Part shown: positions 1-9,593 of the stretch, piece by piece
How the letters are laid out: the number at the start of each line of letters is the position of its first letter
Position numbering within the stretch: position 1 is the stretch's first letter
Origin: Volutella citrinella
Taxonomy: Eukaryota > Ascomycota > Sordariomycetes > Hypocreales > Nectriaceae
Assembly (NCBI GenBank): GCA_034401135.1
Contig: JAWZSP010000004.1
Location: 1-64,000, forward strand
Reading direction: 5' to 3'
DNA length: 64,000 nt
The notes under the pieces: model-generated
The model's input: only the letters and a program-made list of their open reading frames with translations
Database searches by the model: none
What the model was told of the DNA's origin: nothing
Program-made: the position numbers and the translations under genes

Positions 1-132
1 TAACCCTAACCCTAACCCTAACCCTAACCCTAACCCTAACCCTAACCCTAACCCTAACCCTAACCCTAACCCTAACCCTAACCCTAACCCTAACCCTAAC
101 CCTAACCCTAACCCTAACCCTAACCCTAACCC
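1..132. repeat. telomere repeat array, 22 x TAACCC
   Basis: Twenty-two uninterrupted TAACCC units (TTAGGG on the other strand) begin at the first base and stop where the sequence changes to ccttgcgacg. This is the usual telomere repeat of filamentous fungi. Its orientation (C-rich strand reading inward) shows that base 1 is the chromosome end and that the window runs towards the centromere. Confidence 0.98.
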
Positions 133-1728
133 TTGCGACGCAAACTCGCTTACTGTCGTGAACGCTTTCCACGGAACCCTAAACCACCCTGTTAAGCCTA
201 ACTCCAACCCCGAACGTGCCGCCGGCGCGCCCTCCTTCTTCAGCGGTTAGCGGTTAGTTTAGACTCGGTACCACACCCTTCTTAACACCTCAACCCTAGC
301 TCTTCAACTTTTACTGCCGCCAGCGCCCTTACACACCTCAGAGGTTAGCCCTCTTTAACTCCTCTCTCCTTACCCTCCTCTGCCCTTTCCACCTCACTCT
401 CTAGTCTTACTACCACTCCCACCCCTTCACTTCTCCTGTCCGTCCAAAAGTCGACGTCGCTGTCTAAAACACCCCAGTGCCACCTACTTTAACACCCTAC
501 TTCTCTCTTAGCTCCTTGTCTCTACCCCCGTCCTGTTTCTACCACTCTTCAACCCCCCCTGCACAACTCTACTAGCACTCTTCACTCTCTTCCACAACAC
601 TAAGCACCCTACGCCTCTGCTCACTGCTCTTCTACAGCTTGTACCGCTGTACACGTTAGGGTTCAACAGGCCAGGCGGTAGGTTGGGGTAGACGCAACCA
701 GCCTGCTACCTACAGTTAGTCTCCTTGTCCTTAACCCTTACCGCGGCTGCTTACCTCACTCTACACTCCTCAGCCTTGTAGCTCTACTTGCCGTCGCAGT
801 TGCAGTCGTTGTTGTAGTTATAGTCGTAGTCGTAGTTGTAGTCGTAGTCGTAGTTGTAGTCGTAGTCGTAGTTGTAGTTGTAGTCGTAGTTATAGTTGTA
901 GTCGTAGTCGTAGTCGTAGTTGTAGTCGTAGTCGTAGTCGTAGGTAGGGTTGGGGTTGTAGTTGTAGTGGCCCCCCTGGGGGCTGCTCTAGGGTTAGGGT
1001 CACCTCCTTGCCTTCAGCCTGCCCGTACCGTCACCCGTAGGATTAGATGTACGGTTGGGCGTAGGACCTGCCAGTCCAGCTCGGTCTCGCTAGCGTGTGC
1101 GTCACCCCATGCCGTAACAGTGCCTTAACGTACCCCCGGTGCCGTCGCAATAACTCCTTGTTGTAGATAAATTGAAACACCTTTCCCTTTTCTTGTCCGT
1201 AACCCTACGTCGGCTGTCCGGAACGCACGGTGACATTAGACCTTACTAGAAACAAGGCAGTGCCTTCTTTTAACCCTACACTACTGACCTCCGGCATAAC
1301 AACGGCTCCGCCAACGAGAGGCCCTCACTGTTGACCGTCCTTGACACTCGGTGTAGGGTTAGGGTTACCTGTGAACCCTACCCTAGACCAAGACACCGAA
1401 CACATTATCGCGCCGTCTATAGCTCTGCCCCTTGTCGGCAAGTATTTACCCAGCCAAATAACGCAAAGATACGCAAGATTAAACTCATTCAACACCTTGT
1501 AACTCGTCATCGTCTTTCCGTCCTCTATTTCTCCGATTAGACACTTGTCGAGGCTCTCTAGTACCTCTTGAAGGAAAGCGTCTTTGAGTCCATTTACGAC
1601 GCCCGCCTACTCTTTCCCGAGCTGTTTCACTCGTCTCCATCCGAACCAAGAGTGACCTGCGCCGAGTCTCCTCCTCCTACCACCTTACGCTCCTTAGCTA
1701 TGGACTAGCTGCTCGCTTCTTTCCAGAG
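133..1728. other. subtelomeric non-coding region, pyrimidine-rich top strand
   Basis: No convincing gene is seen. The top strand is strongly biased to C and T, continuing the bias of the telomeric strand for more than 1 kb. Short degenerate telomere motifs are scattered in it (tagggttagggt near 988, gtagggttagggtt near 1352, cgttagggttc near 654). Two small opposing reading frames near 1,325-1,540 overlap each other and look like chance. Confidence 0.7.
790..953. repeat. GTAGTC/GTAGTT trinucleotide-type microsatellite
   Basis: About 160 bp consist of alternating gta, gtc and gtt triplets (gtagtcgtagttgta and similar), ending at gtaggtagggttgggg. It is an imperfect (GTN)n tract. No reading frame through it is supported. 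Confidence 0.9.
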
Positions 1729-1985
1729 GTGCTCCGCCCTTTTCCCCACTGCGCGTGTACCCTAGATCAACTCACTCTCAGTGCCCTAAGCACCGGCCAA
1801 TACTCCGACCTCACCCTCATCTCGACCGCTAAGTCTTACACAGCCCATCGCCTTCTCATTCATCAGAGGGCTCCAGTCATAGCAAGCGCCATCAGCCGTC
1901 GAGATATCACTCGAAACGACCTACACAATGCAGCAAGAGACTACTTTAACTTCATTGATGATAGCCCTCAACCAGTCGACTGCCT
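1729..1985 (+). pseudogene. BTB/POZ domain fragment
   Basis: The frame beginning at 1729 contains GQYSDLTL, then an AHRLLIHQRAP segment, matching the start of a BTB/POZ domain (G-x-hydrophobic-S-D followed by a VHK-like histidine and a hydrophobic helix). BTB proteins are protein-interaction modules and are abundant in fungi. Only the N-terminal part of the domain is recognisable; from about 1985 the frame runs over DNA that is the reverse complement of an RNase H gene fragment. I therefore read this as a broken BTB gene with its 3' end replaced. The open frame closes at 2097 (122 codons). Confidence 0.5.
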
Positions 1986-2100
1986 CTTGGCCAGCCTGTC
2001 TGCGTTTTCGTTGAATTTGCGCAATACATGCCAGAACAGGACTTCGATGCCAACACTGTTCAAGGTCTTCACCAGCTCATCGAGTTTCTCGAGATGAGAT
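1985..2100 (-). pseudogene. truncated second copy of RNase H C-terminal region
   Basis: On the minus strand this stretch encodes a segment with GIEVLFWHVLRKFNENAD, closely matching GVEVLFWHVRRYYNKEAD of the intact RNase H gene starting 100 bp away. DNA identity is also evident (catgccagaacag followed by acttcgaygccaa in both). Only the last third of the domain is present, with no start. It is a diverged partial duplicate joined head to head to the BTB fragment. Confidence 0.7.
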
Positions 2101-2203
2101 TTGTCTCGGAACCATATTAATGCGAGACTAGGCGAACAGCTAGCACTTATAACCCTAACCAGCCAAGTTTTTTAACCCCCCTTCCTAATTTCCTCGCCAA
2201 CTA

Positions 2204-2884
2204 TTATGTAAAAGCTCTATTAGCCAGCTCGTCTGCCTCTTTATTATAATAGCGTCTTACATGCCAGAACAGTACTTCGACGCCAATACTCCCTAAGTCC
2301 TTCACTAGCCCCTCGAGTTTCCGAAATAATTCCATATTAGCAACAGGGGTCCCCTTTGCAGTCCGGTAACCATTGGCCTGCCACTTAAAGATCCACTCCG
2401 TCATACCCTTGACCAAGTACTCTGAGTCTGCCTTGATAACCACTTGAGAAAGTGATTCATCGGAGAGCCTGTTCCTCTGGATGTTGAGAGCCTGTTCAAG
2501 ACCAAGCACTCCAGCCTCTAACTCGGCAATCTGATTCGTGGCTGGGTTGCTTTGTAGTAGGCGGCTCTGGTTGTATGCTGATGCCGCGCCGACAAACACA
2601 CCCACCGCCGCTCGTGCGAGTGGTGTCCCATTGCCCTTGCAAGCGCCGTCGACGGCAATCACGATGCTGTCTAAGTGCGACGTTCGACAATCACAAACCC
2701 CACAAGGGCTTGCATTATCGCATGCCACGTTGACCCAAAGCTTATCGTCACAGATTTCCACGTCGTCAGGTGTTACGTCCTCTCCAAATAGAGCAGCAAC
2801 ATCAAACAGTCGACTCTGCTGCCCCTTCCGTGACTGCGGTTTGCGGTGTGCCTTTCGCATAAGGAACCAGCCGATGTAGAGCAA
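2204..2884 (-). CDS. ribonuclease H-like protein (RNase HI fold)
   Basis: A 226-residue intronless protein whose second half is an RNase H domain. The catalytic carboxylates are all visible: D79 in IAVDGACKGNG, E121 in IAELEAG, D153 in IKADSEYLVKG and D218 in NKEADELANRA. The family cleaves the RNA strand of RNA-DNA hybrids; related domains also sit at the end of retroelement polyproteins. The first 70 residues include a Cys cluster (C55, C61, C64, C66) of unknown use. The gene stands alone, with no reverse transcriptase beside it, and a broken copy lies immediately telomere-side. It may be a cellular RNase H-like gene of the subtelomere or a relic of a non-LTR element. The domain call is firm; the cellular role is not known. 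Confidence 0.8.
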   Translation of the reverse strand: MLYIGWFLMRKAHRKPQSRKGQQSRLFDVAALFGEDVTPDDVEICDDKLWVNVACDNASPCGVCDCRTSHLDSIVIAVDGACKGNGTPLARAAVGVFVGAASAYNQSRLLQSNPATNQIAELEAGVLGLEQALNIQRNRLSDESLSQVVIKADSEYLVKGMTEWIFKWQANGYRTAKGTPVANMELFRKLEGLVKDLGSIGVEVLFWHVRRYYNKEADELANRAFT

Positions 2885-3442
2885 AGGTAATTAGGGAAAA
2901 AATGACATGAAGAGCGATTGACGAGCGGAAGGAACCCTTACTAAAGGGTGCGCTGGGCTGTGTGCAACAAGCAAAATGCAAAGTGGCCACTTTCGGTGAA
3001 AAGGCGGGGTGATACAGAAAGAACAAAAGAGTCATACAGGCGGGGTTGGCTGAATAAGGCCGGCCGAACAAGGCTGGCCAATAAGGCTGCCCAACGAGGC
3101 TGCCCAACGAGGTTGCCCAACTAGGCTGCCCAACATGCAGCAGCTGACATATGACCTACTGATGCATTACCACAATAAACGATTATATATGCCACTAAGG
3201 GCACGAAGACCGGGTTTTAGATAGTTCCAACTACTGTATAACCAGTTCATTATGTCTCTCTATAGCCTAAATTTGCTGTGAAAGCGGCAAGCCGCAGGAC
3301 AGCCTGATAGTACTATAGAACTGTAGCTTCATTGCTATGTGGTAAAAAGGTAGGATTAAGGTAGCCCTAATATATACTTTTCAGCCATCCAGTATCATTA
3401 TAGTGCTTACATTATGGAAAAAAACAGCAGTAACTTGAACCA
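2885..3442. other. intergenic region with 13-bp minisatellite
   Basis: No gene recognised. It separates two minus-strand genes, so it would hold the promoter of the RNase H gene. The only structure seen is the tandem array at 3045-3135, listed separately. Confidence 0.5.
3045..3135. repeat. minisatellite, about 13-bp units
   Basis: About seven imperfect units related to ggctgcccaacga follow each other (ggttggctgaataa, ggccggccgaaca, ggctggccaataa, then four close copies of ggctgcccaacga). The units become more alike towards 3135. Confidence 0.8.
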
Positions 3443-4692
3443 CTACCTTCCCATTCCTCCTCCTACTCCCTCCTCCTCCTCTGGGGTTCGTACACCAGGC
3501 TCGCTTAAAAGGTCCACCGGACCCAAGTCTCCGAGCCCCAAGCAGGAATAGCCCACCAGGTTCATTTTCTTAACGCTCACAACAAGTCGCTCCCCTACAA
3601 GAGCAGCATGTTCGTCGCGTTTGGCAATATACATAGCCAGCGCAGCACGCTCGTCCTTGTTTAAAACCGCCAGCTCCTCCTGAATCCTTAGCAGCCTATC
3701 CTCTAAATCCGACTTCTTATCACTAATTTTCGATAGCTCATTATCCAGCTTCGACTCTAACGTGCGTGTGTTCTCGACAATGGATGTGAACGCCATCTGA
3801 GTTTCATCATACAGCCTCTTGATCACATCGGCGTGCTGTGCCCCGGTATCGAGCAGCTCGGAAAAAGCATGGGCCGTGGATAGGAGAGCTTGCAGATTCC
3901 TGGAGGACATAGGAACACGCCCCTCCGCAGTAGGTTGGATTCTGGCCACTGACTGGAGTAGTCCTTCCAGCGTCCTCTGATCAGTGTTGCCTCTTGCAGT
4001 AAGATAGGTGAGGTCTTCCCGGAATTCATCCACCCATTGACTAAGTTGGACCAACTCGGCGCACTTCCACCCACGTGCCTGTAACGTTTCTTGCATATTT
4101 TCTTGTGCAAAAGCATAGCAGAGGTTTTCCAGAGCCGCCTGCAGCCTGCACATAATTGCATGCTGTGCTGGGTATGAGAGATCTGTAAGAAAATGAGTCG
4201 GCAATAAGGGTTCTCCTAATAATGCTGGTCAGGTATTTTAAATCGATGTAAAGACGGGTACCGCTTACCTGAACTTGAGTTTTCCATCTCCTGCGTACCC
4301 AGCAGCCCTAGTTCTGCTGCTTTCTCAGAATCTCGAAATGCACCATTGAGAATCAGCTGCTTAGCCTTTGCAATGATAAGATCCTCGTCGAAGCGATCCA
4401 TTAATTGGATACATTCTTGGCCTTGACACCTCTGGATCCTGTTCTTGATAAAGTTTCTTTCCTTTGCGCGTTGCGGCTTGGTGTTCTTAAAGACGCTTTT
4501 TAGAGCGTGATAGACATCTTGGTCACTTGGACCCGTTGAATGAGGCTCGGTCAATTCATCGCGAGTGAGGCATGTCGCACAGATCAGTAGCGTCTGTTGA
4601 GCGTCCTCCGGACCGCATCGAGAACATGGAGCCAGTGCAGCCCCCGTTGTTGCTGGTAGATTCGACTCCGATGTATTCATTCTCACCGTCAA
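3443..4692 (-). CDS. unknown coiled-coil protein with Cys4 motif (two exons)
   Basis: Two minus-strand frames join through a clean intron (4268-4183; donor GTAAGC, acceptor TTACAG) that keeps frame, giving exons 4692-4269 and 4182-3443 and a 387-residue protein. Near the N-terminus is C23-x2-C26-x11-C38-x2-C41, a zinc-binding-type spacing. Residues about 260-342 are rich in heptad-spaced Leu/Ile with many Glu/Lys (a predicted coiled coil), and the end is Glu/Gly rich. I do not recognise the family. Similar architecture (small zinc site plus coiled coil) occurs in fungal regulatory and structural proteins, but no function can be assigned. A start at the second Met (4680) is also possible. Confidence 0.6.
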
Positions 4693-5182
4693 GACTTCGG
4701 GCTTTTATATTTCGTACGCGACCTGATGACTGTTGATGTAAAGAGGAAGAGAAGAGTGAGGCGGTGGTGGATACTGCGGGGTATTTGTGATGCCACGTCA
4801 ACCAACTGCACTGATTATTGGCTGTCTCGCCACGCACCTAGCCAACGACGTACACTCCCTGTAGATACAGCAATCAAATCCTCTTGTGGGGTATACGGGC
4901 CTCGCCATATGACATAGAGCTGTAACTTCATATATATGCGCAACCTTCTGTAAATATGATCCTCATCGTGCTCATCGTGTGTCTACAGAGCAGGGCGTAG
5001 GGCCAACTTCGAATCCGCATCAATACTATTCCGAGACATGTTCCACTGACCGCCGCCCTTGAACTCTTGCCCCCCTAATCGTCTCGCCCCTCATGCCATC
5101 CCTTCTGTTTTTACTCTCCCTACATACCCTTGACACACTCTTTTATGCCATTTAACCTCGAGCAAAAAGTTCAAACCCAATC
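4693..5182. other. intergenic, nothing recognised
   Basis: About 490 bp between the divergently placed coiled-coil gene and a short plus-strand frame. No motif or coding signal seen beyond small overlapping frames. Confidence 0.4.
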
Positions 5183-5347
5183 ATGACGGAGAAGAATGCT
5201 ATGGATGTCGATATACTAGCCACGATCGATCTGCTTAAGAAGCAGCTCAACTTCTGCGATGAGCACGCTAGTATACGGGCTGCCAACGCTCTTACGGACA
5301 CCCAAACTGAGATAGGCCACCTAGCCTCTAGACGACATCGAGGATAA
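5183..5347 (+). CDS. short possible ORF, 54 residues
   Basis: A frame starting with ATG in a good context (caatcATGacg) encodes a Leu/Ala/Asp-rich hydrophilic peptide that reads like protein (DILATIDLLKKQLNF, then AANALTDTQTEIGHL). It ends 146 bp before the convergent stop of the large minus-strand gene. It may be a small gene, the first exon of a decayed one, or chance. Confidence 0.25.
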   Translation: MTEKNAMDVDILATIDLLKKQLNFCDEHASIRAANALTDTQTEIGHLASRRHRG

Positions 5348-5492
5348 GCCCTAAAGGCTTTAGGCACACTTGACAAATGTGTGATTATTATCGGCCAGAT
5401 AAATGATATCTAGCCTGAATCTACGCTACTCTTTGATATGAGGTTTCTATGGACATGCTCTCGCTATACGTATACGAACCCCGCGTTTGCAT

Positions 5493-8400
5493 TCAGGCGT
5501 TTCTTTTCTTTTCTTCCCGTTCCTGCTTGACTTGCTTCCTTAGCCGTTTCTGCGGCCGCCACGAGCCCGTGCTGTCCATAGTCTGTATGGTGAAGGCTGT
5601 CCCCTCGGTCCCGTCCGATGTATTAGAGGCATCTTCATCCTCCTCCTCTAATAGCTTCTCTAACACCAATCGACGCTGTTCTCGAATTTCTTCCAAACAA
5701 ATAGATCCTTGTGAAAATCCGGTAGATCCAGCTCGAGATACCGTTGACTCGCTTGCCACGGCCACCGAGTGGCGAGACGGGAAGGATGCCGTGGGGGAAG
5801 ACGTGTAGACTGCTTGGCTGGACCGCGCCATGCTGATCTTACGCTGCCGCCTAGCCTGATCTGCCTCCAGCGTCTTGTTGAATACAGCCTCAAGCTCGTC
5901 CAGAGTCTTCTTGCGTATGGCGCTGACCAGACGAAGCTGCGGCGGTCGGCCACCTTCGACGACGGGAAACAAGCTGCCATTGTTGTACGGCTCTACAGCA
6001 CGACCCAGCCGCAATGCGTCTATATGCACTGTCTGATTCGAGCTCAAAAGCAAGTCGCGCGTCGACCAATGAAACTGGCTGTTTGTGTTGTCCTCGTCGT
6101 CTTTCCAACCTGAACCGCCAAATCGCTGGCGGCATAAAGGTGCCAGTACCCGTGAAAGGCTGCTTTGTACAGAGATGCGCACGTCTGGGTCCTCGAGCTT
6201 ACGCGGTGCTACGGTAGGATTGGGAAAACCCAGAGACGTGCTAGTCGGCTCGATATAGATGATCGATGCCCACATCAGCCGCCGCTTCAAGTCCTTCTGC
6301 TTATTTTCCTTCGTGGTGCCGATAAGCTCTGTAGATGATGGCCAAGGCAAGATCCAGTGAGTGAGGAAGACTAATCGACTGAGGTCCTTATACCATCGTT
6401 GGGCCTCTACGAGACCAAAGTAGAATGTGATAAGTTCGATACTGCGCCGTGCTGCAATCCGAAAAGGGAGTGAATACCACCCTTTCCGCTCTCCTAGGGC
6501 TGTATGCGAACTGCTGTGGGAGAACAGATCGTGAAACAAGTCCATCACCTCCGTCGATCGTAGCTTATTCCCGGTAATCAAGTGAGGCCAAGTGTGGCTG
6601 GTATCGCTCATCCGGTCATGGAATAGATCACAGAGTCCATCGTAGCAAAGGTTGGGCGCATCGGAGTCGGGATAGCGACTGGCGGCCTCATCTGTGACGT
6701 CGGAGCCCGTCTTCCATTTTGTGCTCTTAAGGGCCACGCGCCAGACATCGCGTTGGAAGAGCTCGATAACGGTCGAATGGAGATACTCGAGCCATACCCT
6801 TTTAGCTGCCGCGTTCTCCATTACCTGGAATCGGCCGACCCAGCTCTGGGCCTGCCACATACGTACGTGGACATCCCGGATGTCCTTGAGCACTTGCCAC
6901 TGCCGTTTGTAGTCCTGACGGAGCAGATCGTTTCCGACGGCCAGTCGATCCCCCACTTCCGAGTGGAATCGCCAGATGTTCCAGTCAAACTTCCCCGGCA
7001 GCCACCAGCCAAATCCATGCAGCTTCGAGGTTTTGCCCAGACCCAGACCTTCCCGCTGCGTCTTTGTCTCTTCGGTGCCCCCCTCTTGCGTACGAGTGCG
7101 CCGTGTTGACTCCCACCTGTCGCTCCACAGCACACTCTCACTGCCGATCAATGACGAGTCGTAGCTGAAGCGAAGTCCGCGGAGCGCCACGGCCATGGTG
7201 ATCGTCTCGGGAAGTGAGTACTTTAACCCTGTCTGGGACTTGATGTGCTCGAACAGGAAGCAATACCGATTAACGCTCGCTCGAAGAAATCGTGCCATGG
7301 TAGCAGACGGTATTGAGAAGAAGGGCCTGTCCACGATGCCCTCGGACCCCAGACCCTCGGGTTGTTCTAGTGGCGGGTCCGCTCGGAACAGTTCTGTGAT
7401 ACGCCGCAGCAGTGCGAGAGACACCCTGTCCTCCGACCGGATGCCGTACGTGAACTGATGCTCGGGTAGCTCTTGGATCGGCGGGTCATCTGCGCAGGTC
7501 GGGATGTTCCGATGGATGCGTAGCTTGCTGAGTCGGTATGCGCATTGCACCCGCGACTGGTGTGCGTGGATCCCTTTCGTCGAGTTATTCTGGTCGCGGA
7601 GATACGACGGGTCAAGCGACATGCTCTCTGTGTGCCTGTTCTGGAAGGGATACTGCTTGGCCGCGTCGAACGGCACCTTGATGAGGTCGTAGAACTGACT
7701 ATACACGAGCCCGTTCTCCATCTCCCAGCTCCCCGGTCGCGGCGTTACCGTCATGCCCCAAGCGTCGCGGAGCGTCACAAAGGGATACGTCGTCCTCGTG
7801 ATTGGGGCTTTGCGGCCCTTGACATCCTCGCTGATGCACCGCCGGTCCTGTATACGGCTCCACTGCAGGCGCCGCCGCCATGCCTTGTCCAAGCAGCATC
7901 GCCGCCATAGCAAGACCCTGCCCTGCGGACCCTTCTCTGCCGGCGTGCACTGGCGCCCGATGTCGATATAGGTTGATTCTGGCTTGAGGTATGTCTCGTC
8001 CACGGCCTGGACCCAGTGCCGCTGCCACTTCTCCAGCATTACATCTAACCTCGGCTGCATCCAGGCCAGCTTGGTGTTCTTTGCGGCCATGTACAGCCGC
8101 ACACCCTCAAACTCACTGTAGGCCGCCGCCCTATACTGGATCCCGCACCACAGAGCGTCGAGGTATTGCGGCTGCAGGGTGATATAGAAGTGCTTGCGCC
8201 GTGCCCCCGAGTTCCCGGCACCCGGCTGGCTCCTCTTCTTGCCGGCTGCCCCGAAATCGTCTTCCATCTCGGCCTGCTCTGCTGGCTTCACCTCGCCTGC
8301 TGCAAGTGCTTCCCGAGGTGCGCTGCTGTCTGACGTAGCGATCGCGTGCGTCTTGGGGATGTACTGGAGGATGTTGTTGTCGTCGATCGCGGCCTGCATA

Positions 8401-9569
8401 GCCGGCATCACCACCTCCTCGTACCAGCACACAAAGACGTCTCGGCGGATCGCCGTCTGGCTGTACGGCTCCGTTACGGGCGTTCGGAATAGCGCGGGGA
8501 AGAAGACCCAGATGAAGGTGTCGACGAGGCCGACCACGCGCCCGAAGCAGTAGTTTGGTATGTTGTGCAGGGGCTGCGCCTTAATACCGTCGGGTCCCTG
8601 CACCGACTCCGGCACCGGGATGCTGAGGTGCACGTTCTCGACCAGGTTCAGTACAACGTGCGGCTGTGTATACCACTGGATCCCCATCTGCGCGACCGCG
8701 AGCGACACGGGGAAGCTGCAGAGGCTGTCGACATCGTACGTCGACTGTATAGCGCTCTGCTCGCCCTGCTGCTCGCCGTAGTGCGAGTGCATGCACAGAT
8801 AGGGCGGCGACGGCTCATGGTCTGTAAGCCCCTCCATGGCTGCCTTACAGGAGCTGCTATGCCGTGTCGGTGCCGTCCCCAGCGTTGCGTTGCGGTACCC
8901 TGGCCGTAAGAGGTCTTGTGCTGGGTCGAGGACGACTGGCAACCGATCCTCACGCCCATTGCTGTTAGATACCCGACCCTCGAGCCTCTTGGCTACATCA
9001 AGCAGCGATGCGCAGCTCGGTTCCGCCCCGAGTGCCTCCGTGGCCTTGTTCAACTGCGACTGGTGGCCGTCTTCATGCTCCCGGCGCGTGCAGCCTACCT
9101 CGCCGGTCCACTCTCGGAATAAGAGTACAGCAGGATCTTCCGGCATTGGCTCCTCCACCGCCTCGCTTCTTCGTTCTGTTATACTCGGGCTGGTCGCGTT
9201 GGAGCTGACGATTGTGTTGAGCCTGGCTGCGCCCGGTTCGACCGTAGGGCTGATGATCCCAGACACGCTCAACGTCTCTCTACCTTGATGATGATCCCGG
9301 GCCATGGTAGCCGCGGCGGTGGGCGAGCTTTGGGAGGGCTTTATCCAGGCATCAAGCGTATGGGACCCCGACCGCCGACCTGACGACGACGGCGGCTGCT
9401 CGGTCTGCTGGCGGGACTGCCGAGGCGTTTGCGTGCCTGCACTCGCCCCCGAACGCGCTGTTCCTTGAGCCGAAGGCGCCGACTGCGGGCTCCAGCCCAG
9501 TACTGGGTCACTCAATGCACCCACACTACTGCTGGAGGCCTGGGACCGATTGCCTCCGTCTATGTGCAT
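5493..9569 (-). CDS. large unknown protein, 1,358 residues, telomere-proximal
   Basis: A single open frame of more than 4 kb without an intron, so certainly under selection recently. Residues about 1-110 are Ser/Gln/Pro rich and probably disordered. The middle 300-1,230 is a long, Trp/Tyr/Arg-rich, probably globular region without any motif I can name (no helicase Walker box, no YxDD reverse-transcriptase motif, no tyrosine-recombinase or DDE signature noticed). The end is Glu/Arg rich with a basic stretch (RPQKRLRKQVK) that could be a nuclear localisation signal. Directly upstream in the same frame is an AT-hook reading frame, separated by one TAA and eight codons, so the two may be one DNA-binding protein. 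Position beside the telomere and an RNase H gene suggests a subtelomeric multicopy gene or mobile-element protein; this is inference. Confidence 0.7.
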   Translation of the reverse strand: MHIDGGNRSQASSSSVGALSDPVLGWSPQSAPSAQGTARSGASAGTQTPRQSRQQTEQPPSSSGRRSGSHTLDAWIKPSQSSPTAAATMARDHHQGRETLSVSGIISPTVEPGAARLNTIVSSNATSPSITERRSEAVEEPMPEDPAVLLFREWTGEVGCTRREHEDGHQSQLNKATEALGAEPSCASLLDVAKRLEGRVSNSNGREDRLPVVLDPAQDLLRPGYRNATLGTAPTRHSSSCKAAMEGLTDHEPSPPYLCMHSHYGEQQGEQSAIQSTYDVDSLCSFPVSLAVAQMGIQWYTQPHVVLNLVENVHLSIPVPESVQGPDGIKAQPLHNIPNYCFGRVVGLVDTFIWVFFPALFRTPVTEPYSQTAIRRDVFVCWYEEVVMPAMQAAIDDNNILQYIPKTHAIATSDSSAPREALAAGEVKPAEQAEMEDDFGAAGKKRSQPGAGNSGARRKHFYITLQPQYLDALWCGIQYRAAAYSEFEGVRLYMAAKNTKLAWMQPRLDVMLEKWQRHWVQAVDETYLKPESTYIDIGRQCTPAEKGPQGRVLLWRRCCLDKAWRRRLQWSRIQDRRCISEDVKGRKAPITRTTYPFVTLRDAWGMTVTPRPGSWEMENGLVYSQFYDLIKVPFDAAKQYPFQNRHTESMSLDPSYLRDQNNSTKGIHAHQSRVQCAYRLSKLRIHRNIPTCADDPPIQELPEHQFTYGIRSEDRVSLALLRRITELFRADPPLEQPEGLGSEGIVDRPFFSIPSATMARFLRASVNRYCFLFEHIKSQTGLKYSLPETITMAVALRGLRFSYDSSLIGSESVLWSDRWESTRRTRTQEGGTEETKTQREGLGLGKTSKLHGFGWWLPGKFDWNIWRFHSEVGDRLAVGNDLLRQDYKRQWQVLKDIRDVHVRMWQAQSWVGRFQVMENAAAKRVWLEYLHSTVIELFQRDVWRVALKSTKWKTGSDVTDEAASRYPDSDAPNLCYDGLCDLFHDRMSDTSHTWPHLITGNKLRSTEVMDLFHDLFSHSSSHTALGERKGWYSLPFRIAARRSIELITFYFGLVEAQRWYKDLSRLVFLTHWILPWPSSTELIGTTKENKQKDLKRRLMWASIIYIEPTSTSLGFPNPTVAPRKLEDPDVRISVQSSLSRVLAPLCRQRFGGSGWKDDEDNTNSQFHWSTRDLLLSSNQTVHIDALRLGRAVEPYNNGSLFPVVEGGRPPQLRLVSAIRKKTLDELEAVFNKTLEADQARRQRKISMARSSQAVYTSSPTASFPSRHSVAVASESTVSRAGSTGFSQGSICLEEIREQRRLVLEKLLEEEDEDASNTSDGTEGTAFTIQTMDSTGSWRPQKRLRKQVKQEREEKKRNA

Positions 9570-9593
9570 AGGGTCAGCCTGTGGGGACCTTTC

